Shown here one piece after another: positions 26,906-35,891 of a DNA stretch of 39,040 nt. The notes beneath the pieces are model-generated. The model saw only the letters and a program-made list of their open reading frames with translations. It ran no database searches and was not told the origin of the DNA. The translations under genes were made by a program, and so were the position numbers. This DNA is from Dysgonamonadaceae bacterium (GTDB taxonomy: Bacteria; Bacteroidota; Bacteroidia; Bacteroidales; Azobacteroidaceae): contig JAISYU010000054.1 of NCBI GenBank assembly GCA_031269685.1, forward strand, positions 1 through 39,040, given 5' to 3'. Position 1 is the first letter of the stretch. Each line of letters begins with the position of its first letter.

Positions 26906-28399
26906 TTAGAACGGTACCGCCGGTTCGTAATAATTTGTAATTTCCCTCTGTGGCTGTGGTATATGCCGCGCCTGTCCCCGATAGTCCCAATCATAGAAGT
27001 CGGTCATTGAATCGTTATGTTTGATCTTCACTTTGCCGAGTTTCCCGCCGCGATGTTTCTTGATAAACATGTTGATATAGTTTTTGTCGAGAATTTCGTT
27101 TGTTTCCTCATAACGTAATTCATCGACACCCATCCCCGGTCGGGTGAGAAATATCACAATATCCGCATCCTGTTCGAGAGATCCCGATTCTCGAAGGTGA
27201 GAAAGTTGAGGCTCGTTTTTTTTGTCATTCTCAATTTCTCTGTTCATCTGGCAAAGTACGATAAACGGTACTTTTAATTCCTTTGCATGGATTTTTAGCA
27301 GGCGGGACATTTCGCTAACTTCCTGCTCTCGATTACGTCCTTGCCGGATGTTCGGAGTTATCAACTGCAAGTAATCAACAATGACCATTCCACACTTCCC
27401 CTGTTTTTTCAACAATCGGGCTTTGTTAGCAATATTGCCGACTGTTGCCTTCGGATTGTCGTCGATATAAATCGGCAGGCGGGATATGGCATCCGTTGCC
27501 GTTTCCGCCCTGTTCCATTCGTCGGGATGAATTTCACCGGAATTGTACGCATCAGCGTTTATCTGCGCTTCGGCTATTATCATCTTGTCGGTTAATTCCG
27601 TTTTTCCCATTTCAAGGGAAAAGATAACTACCGGAGTGCCGCATTTTGCCGCTTTGCTGGCGAACTTTATTGCGATACTCGTTTTTCCAACTCCAGGACG
27701 CGCCGCCAAAACAATAAATTTTTCAGGCTGCCAGCCGTTCGTTAATCTGTCAAGTTCGATAAATCCGGTAGGTATTCCAGGTGTTATGCCTTCGCGCCGG
27801 TTGGCAATTCGGACGTGCATCCGATTGATTGATTCCTCCGCTGCTGCCGAAATGTGGCTTGTGTCACTTTTGCCTATAACGGATTCTTGCATCCGTTCTA
27901 CTTCGGTATTTAACTTGGCGATTGTTTCATCAACATCTTCTGCTTCGTCAAATCCAAGCGATATGCTTTCCGAACAGACTTCAATCAGCCGGCGGTGCAG
28001 GTATTTGTCTTTCAACACCTCGCAATGATATTCCAAATGCGCTGACGATACTACTGTTTGTGACAGATTGGCAACATACGAAGCCCCACCGACAGCATCA
28101 AAATTGCCGTCCTTCCGCAACTGTTCATAAATCGTGAGTATGTCTATCGGCTTGCGGTCGGCTGCCAGTGAGGTGCAAGCATCCCATATCAATTCATGCG
28201 ACCGGTTGTAAAACATTTCCCCTGAAATGATAGACGATGCGGTTTCAAAGGCTGTTTTTTCGAGCAATATTGCTCCTAAAACGGCTTTTTCAAGGTCGCA
28301 GGCTTGGGGCATCATACGTCCTGTTTCTCTAATCAACGACGTATCTGACTGTTTTTCCTGTCTCTGTTTTTGTTTCTTTTTTTGCTCTGTCGTCATCAT
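26906..28399 (-). CDS. dnaB: Replicative DNA helicase DnaB-like
   Basis: MMPQACDLEKAVLGAILLE, VLAARPGVGKTSIAIKFA, GMVIVDYLQLITP, LSHLRESGSLEQDADIVIFL. Exact start uncertain. Confidence 0.93.
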   Translation of the reverse strand: MMTTEQKKKQKQRQEKQSDTSLIRETGRMMPQACDLEKAVLGAILLEKTAFETASSIISGEMFYNRSHELIWDACTSLAADRKPIDILTIYEQLRKDGNFDAVGGASYVANLSQTVVSSAHLEYHCEVLKDKYLHRRLIEVCSESISLGFDEAEDVDETIAKLNTEVERMQESVIGKSDTSHISAAAEESINRMHVRIANRREGITPGIPTGFIELDRLTNGWQPEKFIVLAARPGVGKTSIAIKFASKAAKCGTPVVIFSLEMGKTELTDKMIIAEAQINADAYNSGEIHPDEWNRAETATDAISRLPIYIDDNPKATVGNIANKARLLKKQGKCGMVIVDYLQLITPNIRQGRNREQEVSEMSRLLKIHAKELKVPFIVLCQMNREIENDKKNEPQLSHLRESGSLEQDADIVIFLTRPGMGVDELRYEETNEILDKNYINMFIKKHRGGKLGKVKIKHNDSMTDFYDWDYRGQARHIPQPQREITNYYEPAVPF

Positions 28400-29219
28400 A
28401 ATTTCCTGATAGAATTTTCTCAAAATTTGACGGTCTGAGTATCCAATCGAATGTAGCGACCCATCCGCGGTTATTGTCTCCGCGCAAAAAATCGCTTTTA
28501 TAGGCTTTTTTTATCACTTCAAATAGCGCGGCTTTTCCGTGTTCCCGCACTCGTGCACGGATGGCTATTTGGCGTTTCTCCCCGAATGGGAGTCTAAGGA
28601 GCCCAAATGCGCCCTTTGTATCGGAGTTGAACCACTCAACAAACTTCCCGTAATCTATCCTTTCGGATGGTACATTGCTTTCACGGGGTGTTTCTTGCAG
28701 CGGTGGCGATTCGGGGTCGGGCTTTTTCGTAAAGTCTGACAAAGAATCTTCGTTAGAAGATTCTATAATATTTACTTTACTCTTATTTACTTTACTTTTA
28801 TTGTTATCGGTTTGTTGTAACTGTGTTATAACAGTGTTATCGGTTTGTTGTAACTGTGTTGATTCCCAGCGTTTTGCCATACCGACTTTTCCGGCGTTTG
28901 AGCGTTTGTCACGCAATTCATCCAGCGGGTTCATACGTCGAAGTAATGTTTCGGAGTAGATGTACTCACCGTCATCGGTGAAGGCAAATAACCCAAATTC
29001 TTCAACAATAGACTTTACTATCGAAGCGTCCACTCGCAGGTCAAAGGCTATAATGTTATAATCTTTGACACACTTGTAATCGGCGCTTTCCCGTAACTTT
29101 TCAATAATCATAAAGTAAATGCCGTATCCTTCAGCACCATATTTCATGCGAACGGAAATAATCTTATTATCGTTCCGTGCATTACTGTCATGGGGAAAAT
29201 AGTACGTATCCTTTTTCAT
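28329..29219 (-). CDS. DUF4373/Lin1244-like phage replication initiator protein
   Basis: YYFPHDSNARNDNKIISVRMKYGAEGYGIYFMIIEKL. Confidence 0.8.
   Translation of the reverse strand: MKKDTYYFPHDSNARNDNKIISVRMKYGAEGYGIYFMIIEKLRESADYKCVKDYNIIAFDLRVDASIVKSIVEEFGLFAFTDDGEYIYSETLLRRMNPLDELRDKRSNAGKVGMAKRWESTQLQQTDNTVITQLQQTDNNKSKVNKSKVNIIESSNEDSLSDFTKKPDPESPPLQETPRESNVPSERIDYGKFVEWFNSDTKGAFGLLRLPFGEKRQIAIRARVREHGKAALFEVIKKAYKSDFLRGDNNRGWVATFDWILRPSNFEKILSGNYDDDRAKKETKTETGKTVRYVVD
28771..28860. repeat. Tandem repeats in the replication-initiator linker
   Basis: 26-bp direct repeat TGTTATCGGTTTGTTGTAACTGTGTT at 28802-28827 and 28835-28860; 15-bp repeat TTTACTTTACTYTTA at 28771-28785 and 28786-28800. 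Confidence 0.9.
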
Positions 29220-29413
29220 GCTCTTTTCATATCCCTCTTTACTGCTTCACGCTTCTTTGCCGCACATGATTTGCTGCAACAAAGTCCCCACGGATAGCGG
29301 TAATAATTCCGCGCATCCGGCTTGTAGGGCTCACCACACCAATCACAGAGCCGCGTTTCAGGGCAAACGCCCTTGTCATTCTTTATTGGTTGTAATGGGG
29401 TTTTCATAATCAA
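29216..29413 (-). CDS. Small zinc-ribbon-like phage protein
   Basis: CPETRLCDWCGEPYKPDARNYYRYPWGLCCSKSCAAKK. Confidence 0.6.
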   Translation of the reverse strand: MIMKTPLQPIKNDKGVCPETRLCDWCGEPYKPDARNYYRYPWGLCCSKSCAAKKREAVKRDMKRA

Positions 29414-29424
29414 TTAGTTAGGAG

Positions 29425-30192
29425 TTATAAATCGTATTCGTTGTCTAATTCGTTGTTTGAATAAAACACAACCGCTTTATCCGGCACAAACACCTTTTCG
29501 ACCTTCAATTCTTGTATTGATTTGAAGTGTCTGTGTTCGACATCGTACCTATTTTTTCGCTTAGTGACTTTTATGGCTTTTAATGCCGTTTCAAAATCCT
29601 TTGCCTGAACGAGGATGTTTTTTGTAGAATAAACTTCTATTTTGCCATCTTCATTCTCAGTCGTTGCTACGAGTTGTGCCTTGTACCATTTTAGACTATT
29701 GCCGTCCGCTTCGTATTCTTCGCGCTCGGTGTCGTATAATTTAGATACTGTATTGTATTTTATCTTTGACACTTTCAAGACTTCGAACGCACAGTCTACG
29801 TTTGTCTCCAAATAATCGGAGATAAACTTTTCTGCGTCGGTCGGGCTTTCGGCGGTTACGATGTACGTCTTTTTCTTTTTGCATTGCTTATGCGCTATTA
29901 TCAGGGTTAAGTTCAGGCTTGCCTCCCACAAGTTCATGCGCTCATACTTACGCCCTTTTATTTGAGTGTCGGAAACGTAGACTGATGTAATGCCGTTCTC
30001 TTTCAAGGTTGCAATGTCAATGTCTGTAATTTTGCAATCTCTATGTAAAATCGTTTCGTTTCGCTCGACGGATACTACTTCGCCTGTTTTGTCGTCTACA
30101 AAGTCTTCAGTCCAAGTTTTGTATACTGTTTGTAGAAGATACCATCCGTTGGCTTCTTCTACCGGCAAGGTTTTTTTAATGACTACTTCCAT
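29425..30192 (-). CDS. Phage hypothetical protein with DUF4494-like segments
   Basis: WYKAQLVATTENEDGKIEVYSTKNILVQAKDFETALKAIK. Confidence 0.55.
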   Translation of the reverse strand: MEVVIKKTLPVEEANGWYLLQTVYKTWTEDFVDDKTGEVVSVERNETILHRDCKITDIDIATLKENGITSVYVSDTQIKGRKYERMNLWEASLNLTLIIAHKQCKKKKTYIVTAESPTDAEKFISDYLETNVDCAFEVLKVSKIKYNTVSKLYDTEREEYEADGNSLKWYKAQLVATTENEDGKIEVYSTKNILVQAKDFETALKAIKVTKRKNRYDVEHRHFKSIQELKVEKVFVPDKAVVFYSNNELDNEYDL

Positions 30193-30204
30193 AATGCTTG
30201 CTAA

Positions 30205-30492
30205 TTAAAAAGGTAAGTCATCATTGTTACTACTTGTGGAAGCGTTATCGATGTCTTGAGCAGTTACCGGCTTTGGGCTATACTCAGTGCCAGAACCGAC
30301 ATAAACCACATCCTTACGTGCTTCCCGCTCCTCTTTTGTCTGGGAGACAAATAATGTGTGCGTCTCCCCATATTGACCTGTTTCCTTCCTGTCAGCAAGG
30401 CACAGGTTAATGTACTTTTTACCGTTGTTGGCGGCTTTGATTTTGTCTTTCGGAAGATCCGTCAGACAGATCGAAATGTTAATTAAACTCAT
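30205..30492 (-). CDS. Putative single-stranded DNA-binding protein (SSB-like acidic tail)
   Basis: Start MSLINISICLTDLPKDKIKAANNGKKYINLCLADRKE; C-terminus NNDDLPF like the SSB DDDIPF tip; between replication and recombination genes. Confidence 0.65.
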   Translation of the reverse strand: MSLINISICLTDLPKDKIKAANNGKKYINLCLADRKETGQYGETHTLFVSQTKEEREARKDVVYVGSGTEYSPKPVTAQDIDNASTSSNNDDLPF

Positions 30493-30555
30493 TTGATAAA
30501 ATTTTTTTAATTTATAAATTCCTCTACTCTGCATTTTACGGACTTGTAACCGTTT

Positions 30556-30591
30556 CCACCTTTACGGGGCGGCAAGTTGCATTAAAGGTGG
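30556..30591. repeat. 9-bp inverted repeat upstream of SSB-like gene
   Basis: CCACCTTTA (30556-30564) and TAAAGGTGG (30583-30591). Confidence 0.7.
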
Positions 30592-30638
30592 GCATCGCCG
30601 TTTCACAACGTCTTAGCCCTGAATAAACTAAATAAGCA

Positions 30639-31433
30639 TTAAATATGAATCACACAAGAATTTTTATCTTTATACTCATCTCTTATAAACGAGTGTATAA
30701 AAGCCCGCCCGCTCTCAGTAAATACCGTGATGGTGTTTGTACCGGTACTGCCATCACAATGCGTGTAGTGATGCGTGCGGGGCTTTGTATAGCCTTTATT
30801 CTGATACTTTGCATAAAGTATCCACTGTCCCGACTGCTTAAACATGACACCCGCATCGTGCAATCTCCTCTCAAGAGCGATTGCCGACATTCCAAGTTCC
30901 TTTGCTACCTGCGTCATAGTGTAGGTAGATGTGGATTGCAGAACCTTGTCGGTATATTCTGCTTTTGGTATGAGCGTCTTTACTTCATTGGCAAGGTGCT
31001 CATTCTTGCCTTCGAGAATCTGAACGCGCTGCCGATGATTCTCAATAGTTCTTTGAGCAATCTGCAATGCCCGCGCCATAATAACTTCGGGAGTGTCGTC
31101 GGGCTTTGATACCATGTACCCGCCGTGCTTGCGAATGGACGGCAAAATTTCTGATGTTATCCACTTGCGAAACAACTTGGCTTCGGGTTTTCGGCTGTCA
31201 AGGATAACATCATACAAGCCGTCTTCATTTACAAAGTTTGCTTGTTGCGTTCTGCCAAGAGCATCAATTATGGGGTGGATTGAAACAACCCCATCGTCAA
31301 GCCTCTGTCTTACATCGGTAGTTTGTAAATCCAATACTTTGCATATATCGGATAAACAAAATACAGGTTCGCTGTTCACTTCGGTTACTCTTACTTCTCC
31401 GAAATTCGGATTATTGAAAATTTGAATGTTCAT
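30639..31433 (-). CDS. Phage antirepressor (BRO-N plus KilAC-like domains)
   Basis: VFCLSDICKVLDLQTTDVRQRLDDG...EAKLFRKWITSEILPSIRKHGGYM; C-terminal TMTQVAKELGMSAIALERRLHDAGVMFKQSGQWILYAKYQNKGY. Confidence 0.92.
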   Translation of the reverse strand: MNIQIFNNPNFGEVRVTEVNSEPVFCLSDICKVLDLQTTDVRQRLDDGVVSIHPIIDALGRTQQANFVNEDGLYDVILDSRKPEAKLFRKWITSEILPSIRKHGGYMVSKPDDTPEVIMARALQIAQRTIENHRQRVQILEGKNEHLANEVKTLIPKAEYTDKVLQSTSTYTMTQVAKELGMSAIALERRLHDAGVMFKQSGQWILYAKYQNKGYTKPRTHHYTHCDGSTGTNTITVFTESGRAFIHSFIRDEYKDKNSCVIHI

Positions 31434-31453
31434 AATTAAGTTTTTAAAAATTG

Positions 31454-31894
31454 TTAAATCATGTGTTTGTACCGTTCATAGAAATCCTGCCATCTGATGT
31501 CATCGGGATTCGGCAAGCGTATTCCGAACTCCGATGCTACATCTGCCTGAACCTGGTCGAGAAAGTGCGACATCGAGACGGTATTAAGACGGCTGGTACT
31601 GCCCGAAACCGTCACTGACGGTTCATCCTTGAACGATACCTGCCTGTTAAGGAAACGGGCGCAATAGTAATCATGCACGTCTTGCTTGTTTGTTCCCGTC
31701 TCATCTTCTATACAGGTAAACCATAACCACATAAGTGCGTTCTGGTCAACGGTGCGTCGCTGCACGTCCTTCTCAATCCTGATGACGTACTTTCCGTTCC
31801 TCAGTGTGGAAACGGCGTTTACAAAATGCTGAAATAAAGCATCTACATTCTGTATTTCACCTGATTGCTTTATGAATGTTACAGTTGTTGCCAT
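31454..31894 (-). CDS. NinB-like recombination protein
   Basis: YVIRIEKDVQRRTVDQNALMWLWFTCI; position in recombination cluster. Confidence 0.65.
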   Translation of the reverse strand: MATTVTFIKQSGEIQNVDALFQHFVNAVSTLRNGKYVIRIEKDVQRRTVDQNALMWLWFTCIEDETGTNKQDVHDYYCARFLNRQVSFKDEPSVTVSGSTSRLNTVSMSHFLDQVQADVASEFGIRLPNPDDIRWQDFYERYKHMI

Positions 31895-31896
31895 AT

Positions 31897-32634
31897 CTAA
31901 AAAGGTGTTTTGTTAAATGATAATTCCAATCCGGAATCTGCTATGTGCACGGTTTTTCCGGTGGCTTTGCGTATGCCTTCCTTAAATTCCTGCTGCGCAT
32001 GGCTGTTACTGTTGGAAAGATGTATCAGCACTATATTGTTTACCGCCCGCAAGTCGTTTGCAAGCAGAGTTTTAATACATGTGTCATACGACATGTGGCT
32101 TTGCAATGTCCGATTTCTCTGTACTGCCGATATTCTTCCATTCCGCGTGTTTTCATCTAAAATATCCATGCGATAATTTACCTCAATTAGGATATTGTTA
32201 AGCGTCAGGAATCGTTTAGGGCAATAGTAACAATCCGTAAGAAACAGTATAACTCCGCTTTCTTTATGATTAATCAGAAACCCCAAACACGGGACATCAT
32301 GCGGAACGTTAAAAGGTATGACCGAAAAATCAGCAATTTCAATTTGGCTGTTCGGCTCGACTGCAATTAATTTTTCACTCGTTATTCCGCTATCCTGCTT
32401 ATGCTCTTTTGAGACATAAACAGGAATAGCATATTGCAAAAAGTCTTTAATTGCCCGTGAATGATCCGAATGTATGTGACTTGACAGGCAGCCGGCAATC
32501 TTATTGATATTGAAATTCAAAGCGCGTTGCACTTCTGCAAACTTTACGCCCGCTTCCAATATCAGGGCTTCGCTATCATTTTCTAAAATGTAGCAATTCC
32601 CCGCACTTGAACTACCTAATACTTTCAGTTTCAT
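31897..32634 (-). CDS. MBL-fold metallo-hydrolase
   Basis: Start MKLKVLGSSSAGNCYIL; SSHIHSDHSRAI metal motif; FLTDCYY; VLIHLSNSNSH. Confidence 0.88.
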   Translation of the reverse strand: MKLKVLGSSSAGNCYILENDSEALILEAGVKFAEVQRALNFNINKIAGCLSSHIHSDHSRAIKDFLQYAIPVYVSKEHKQDSGITSEKLIAVEPNSQIEIADFSVIPFNVPHDVPCLGFLINHKESGVILFLTDCYYCPKRFLTLNNILIEVNYRMDILDENTRNGRISAVQRNRTLQSHMSYDTCIKTLLANDLRAVNNIVLIHLSNSNSHAQQEFKEGIRKATGKTVHIADSGLELSFNKTPF

Positions 32635-32644
32635 ACGGCAACAG

Positions 32645-33415
32645 TTAAAAATCGGGCTGTGCGCCTTGTTGTTGTTGCGCTTCAGTTCTTGGGGCTTCAG
32701 TTCTTGGGGCTTCAGTTCGTGTGTTTGGCTCAGAAGCTTCTGCAAAACTTAAAGGCGTTCCGGTGTTTGCTTTCTCCGAGACTTCCTGTTTGACCTTTTC
32801 TGTGACATCTTCGTAGGGTACATCCTGCACCCCCTGCTCTTCGGCTGTGTACATTGCGCCGAGTTGCGTCGGAAACGCTTCCCGCAACGCCTGTACGATA
32901 GCAGTTTTCCTTATCATCGTGGACTTTTTTTCATTCCACAATGCCTGTTTCTTGTCGTATTCAGAGAGAGACACACGTGATACATACGGGAATTTGCGAT
33001 CCTTGCGGTGCACCTCAGCCCATCCGCCGAGCAATACATCAGTAGGAAGGCTGAAATTTCCCTCTACTTCTATAATGTCGTTGCCGCGCTTGATGATCAA
33101 TCCGGCTTTGAATCCGTCATACTCGGCGCATTGTTCGGCTCGTTTCATTAGCGCCTCTTTGCTGACAACCATCTGAGCCGGACTGTTGCCAAACTTTATT
33201 AAATAGGCTTCTTTTAAGAATGGGTTTAACTGATTGTATTTGCAGATGCAAATAAATTGTGTTAAATCCTGATCGGTGACTTTGCCGTCACCCTTTGTCA
33301 GGAAATCCCTTACTATCGGATATGACAATGTCACATCTTCACCTGCCACCTTATAAGTGGTTTTACCTCTGTCTTTGTCCTGCACAACAGGACTGTTTGT
33401 CTGTCTGTGTTCCAT
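32645..33415 (-). CDS. recT: RecT-family ssDNA annealing protein
   Basis: LTQFICICKYNQLNPFLKEAYLIKFGNSPAQMVVSKEALMKRAEQCAEYDGFKAG. Confidence 0.9.
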   Translation of the reverse strand: MEHRQTNSPVVQDKDRGKTTYKVAGEDVTLSYPIVRDFLTKGDGKVTDQDLTQFICICKYNQLNPFLKEAYLIKFGNSPAQMVVSKEALMKRAEQCAEYDGFKAGLIIKRGNDIIEVEGNFSLPTDVLLGGWAEVHRKDRKFPYVSRVSLSEYDKKQALWNEKKSTMIRKTAIVQALREAFPTQLGAMYTAEEQGVQDVPYEDVTEKVKQEVSEKANTGTPLSFAEASEPNTRTEAPRTEAPRTEAQQQQGAQPDF

Positions 33416-33426
33416 ATTAAACTATT

Positions 33427-35400
33427 TTAATTGATTGTAAGTTCTTTACATGAAGCGTCAACAATCAAATTGATTATTTGACTGTTAATCGGAGGTATCT
33501 CCGTAACGCTTTCTCGGTTGTCGATAAAGATAGGAGCGCAAGCGCCGTTGAAATCGCACAGGGTTTTTATTATATCCAACCCGATGTTTATTTTATCTGC
33601 GTTGTTGGTATCTAAAAACTTCGCGCCTGTTGCCTTGCTGATAAGGATGCAATCCGGCTTTTCTCCTCCGTTAATCTGCTGGGAAAACATCTTAAACCGT
33701 ACCAAATTGAATTTGAGATTTACGCGGCGTTCTACCTCGTTCATTTGTTCCTTTACCAATGAATCAGCAATAAACTCTTGCTTTTCGAGGTCGGCTTTTT
33801 GTTGCGCAAGGGCTTTTTCCTCTTTCAGTAGTTCGGCTTTCCTCTTGTTGTTGGCGTCGATTACGTCCTTTAATGAGAAATTCCGGTTTATGTTGTCTAA
33901 CAGCGTTTGCATTTCTCGCTTTTTTGCTGTCAGTTCGACATTGTCCGGCGTCGCAGGACGTGAGTTAAGCGATGCTTGCAGTTTGTCTATTTTTCCCTGA
34001 ATAACGTTGTATGCAGGTATATCAGAAGGCAATGTTGCTTCAAGCCTTGCAGGTGGGTTGGTGAGTTTTGCCCCGTATTGCTCTAATAGAGGTTTATTAG
34101 CCTCTATCTTGACGGTGATTGCCTCAATGTCGGCTTTCATTTCCTCATTGCGGCTCTCCAACTCCGTCTTGCGGGATGCAAAAGATTTGCCTTCAATGTT
34201 TATCTTTTGCAGAGAGGTTGCTCTTTGCTTCTCAAAGGCTTCCTTAGATTCAAGGATTTTATCCTCCGGATATTTTTGTCCGCAGGTCGGGCAAATCGCA
34301 TCGTCGTTTGGGTTATACTCTTTGGCGTTTTCATCCGTGTATTCCTTCCGTTTTGCGGTTAATTGAATATTCAAGTCCGCAATTTTTAGCAGGTTGGTAC
34401 GTATTCCTGCCTTAATATTCTCTATCTCCCGAAGGGAATTATCGTTCTGCCGCGTCAAAGTAGTATAAAGGGCTTCCGTTTCGTAATACCCTGCGTACTC
34501 TTTGTTATACGCTTCACGTTCTTCCTGCTGAACCTGGAAGATCGCCTGTTGCTGCTCGCTTTTCAGGGTGTTTATCTCTCCCTGAATTTTGAGTTGCGCT
34601 TCGTGTTCCTGTCGGCTTGCTTCTGAGACATTTTTAAGCGCGGCTTCTATGTCCTCCAATTCTTTTTGTGCTGCCTGCCGCTCGGCTTCGAGAGCAGCAA
34701 AATCCGGCGTTGCCGGCGTCGCCCTTGTTACCTCGTCAATGCGGGCGGGAATTAACTCCAAAGCCTCCTTGATTTTCTTTTTCCTTGCGGAAATCTCGGC
34801 TTTGTAATCCGCAAGGCTTTTGCCGGATAACTTTGCGAGCAGTTCTGTAAACTCGGCGCGGTCGTTGGCGATTTCTTCCAACGTTATGCTGCCCGCGATA
34901 CGCAGCAGCATCTCGCGTTGCACTTGCCAATCAAGGCGCGGGAAATGAAGCGGGTTGGTCAGCATACGGAACAAGTCCTCGCTGATAATATCATTTACCT
35001 TTGCCTTGTATTCGCTTTCCTTCAAAGGTACGCCGTTATAGAAATAGGACGTCGTATTCCCCTTTAATTCGGGCTCTGCTTTACCGCGTGGCGTTACCCA
35101 ATCTTCCGACAGAACGCGGCGGAGTTCTACCGTTTGCCCGTCCACGTCCAGCAGTGCCGTTACTTCGTGGTCAAGTCTCGGAATAACTTTGCCGGTTGTG
35201 TCGTTGGTTTTTATTCCGAACTTCGTGTCACTGTTACCGGCGGCATCCTTACCGAACAACACCCAGTTAAAGGCGTCTGCGATGGTGCTTTTGCCGGTAG
35301 CGTTTGCGCCGCGGACCTCCGTAACCTGTCCAAAATCTATTGTCAGGCTCTTAATGCCCTTGAAGTTTACGAGGTTCATTTGTTTAATCCCTACCTCCAT
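33427..35400 (-). CDS. SbcC/Rad50-like AAA ATPase with zinc-hook motif
   Basis: Start MEVGIKQMNLVNFKGIKSLTIDF; Walker A GANATGKSTIADAF; CPTCGQKY within long coiled coil. Confidence 0.88.
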   Translation of the reverse strand: MEVGIKQMNLVNFKGIKSLTIDFGQVTEVRGANATGKSTIADAFNWVLFGKDAAGNSDTKFGIKTNDTTGKVIPRLDHEVTALLDVDGQTVELRRVLSEDWVTPRGKAEPELKGNTTSYFYNGVPLKESEYKAKVNDIISEDLFRMLTNPLHFPRLDWQVQREMLLRIAGSITLEEIANDRAEFTELLAKLSGKSLADYKAEISARKKKIKEALELIPARIDEVTRATPATPDFAALEAERQAAQKELEDIEAALKNVSEASRQEHEAQLKIQGEINTLKSEQQQAIFQVQQEEREAYNKEYAGYYETEALYTTLTRQNDNSLREIENIKAGIRTNLLKIADLNIQLTAKRKEYTDENAKEYNPNDDAICPTCGQKYPEDKILESKEAFEKQRATSLQKINIEGKSFASRKTELESRNEEMKADIEAITVKIEANKPLLEQYGAKLTNPPARLEATLPSDIPAYNVIQGKIDKLQASLNSRPATPDNVELTAKKREMQTLLDNINRNFSLKDVIDANNKRKAELLKEEKALAQQKADLEKQEFIADSLVKEQMNEVERRVNLKFNLVRFKMFSQQINGGEKPDCILISKATGAKFLDTNNADKINIGLDIIKTLCDFNGACAPIFIDNRESVTEIPPINSQIINLIVDASCKELTIN

Positions 35401-35402
35401 AC

Positions 35403-35684
35403 TTACCCCTCCAAAATCTTTTTTACGTCCGACATCCGATACATGCGTTTGCCGCCCACTTCTATGGAGCGCAAATAATTTTCTTTGTGCCACCGCCAGA
35501 GGGTGGAGAGATCTACGGACAACGTTTTCGCCGTCCGCTTGCGAGTAAGGTACTGTTCGGCGGGCTGTTCCTCCTTTTCGTAAATGGAACGCGCGCCGTC
35601 CAGAATCCTGTTCGCAAAATCATTCAGTTGTTCGCCCGTGAGCGAGATAACGATGTTCTGTTTGTTTAAAATTTCTTCGATCAT
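35403..35684 (-). CDS. Helix-turn-helix DNA-binding (excisionase/MerR-like) protein
   Basis: YLTRKRTAKTLSVDLSTLWRWHKENYLRSIEVGGKRMYRMSDVKKILE. Confidence 0.8.
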   Translation of the reverse strand: MIEEILNKQNIVISLTGEQLNDFANRILDGARSIYEKEEQPAEQYLTRKRTAKTLSVDLSTLWRWHKENYLRSIEVGGKRMYRMSDVKKILEG

Positions 35685-35758
35685 CTCTTTTTAATTAAAA
35701 ATCCCGCTCGGCTGCCCTCTTGCGAGGTGGTCAGTACAGCCTTGCGGGTTTTATTCAT
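35681..35758 (-). CDS. Candidate 25-aa micro-ORF coupled to the HTH gene
   Basis: MNKTRKAVLTTSQEGSRAGFLIKKR*; its TGA overlaps the ATG of ORF 35403..35684. Confidence 0.4.
   Translation of the reverse strand: MNKTRKAVLTTSQEGSRAGFLIKKR
35696..35752 (-). terminator. Nested hairpin followed by T-run (terminator-like)
   Basis: Minus strand CCCGC-AA-GGCTG-n9-CCTC-GCAA-GAGG-G-CAGCC-GA-GCGGG-ATTTTT. Also readable as coding for the micro-ORF. Confidence 0.5.
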
Positions 35759-35759
35759 T

Positions 35760-35891
35760 TTAACGCCTGACCATCGCGCTAAATATTCTAAAAAAGCAGC
35801 CGGAAAACATCCCCGTGATGTTCATTAATAGACGGTAGCCTTCGGGCTGCTGTGGGTATAAAGAGGTACACTTCGAATCGTGTAATACCAT
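35760..35891 (-). CDS. Candidate 43-aa micro-ORF
   Basis: MVLHDSKCTSLYPQQPEGYRLLMNITGMFSGCFFRIFSAMVRR*; frame open upstream to 35960. Confidence 0.35.
   Translation of the reverse strand: MVLHDSKCTSLYPQQPEGYRLLMNITGMFSGCFFRIFSAMVRR

Noticed and set aside
27543-28137. 161-aa and 71-aa plus-strand ORFs
   Set aside because: Antisense to the conserved dnaB helicase core.
30556-30591. Inverted repeat as intrinsic terminator after the antirepressor gene
   Set aside because: 17-18 nt loop and no T-run after the stem on the minus strand; kept only as a repeat.
33518-34366. 160-aa and 119-aa plus-strand ORFs
   Set aside because: Antisense to the SbcC-like ATPase coiled coil; low-complexity reverse frames.
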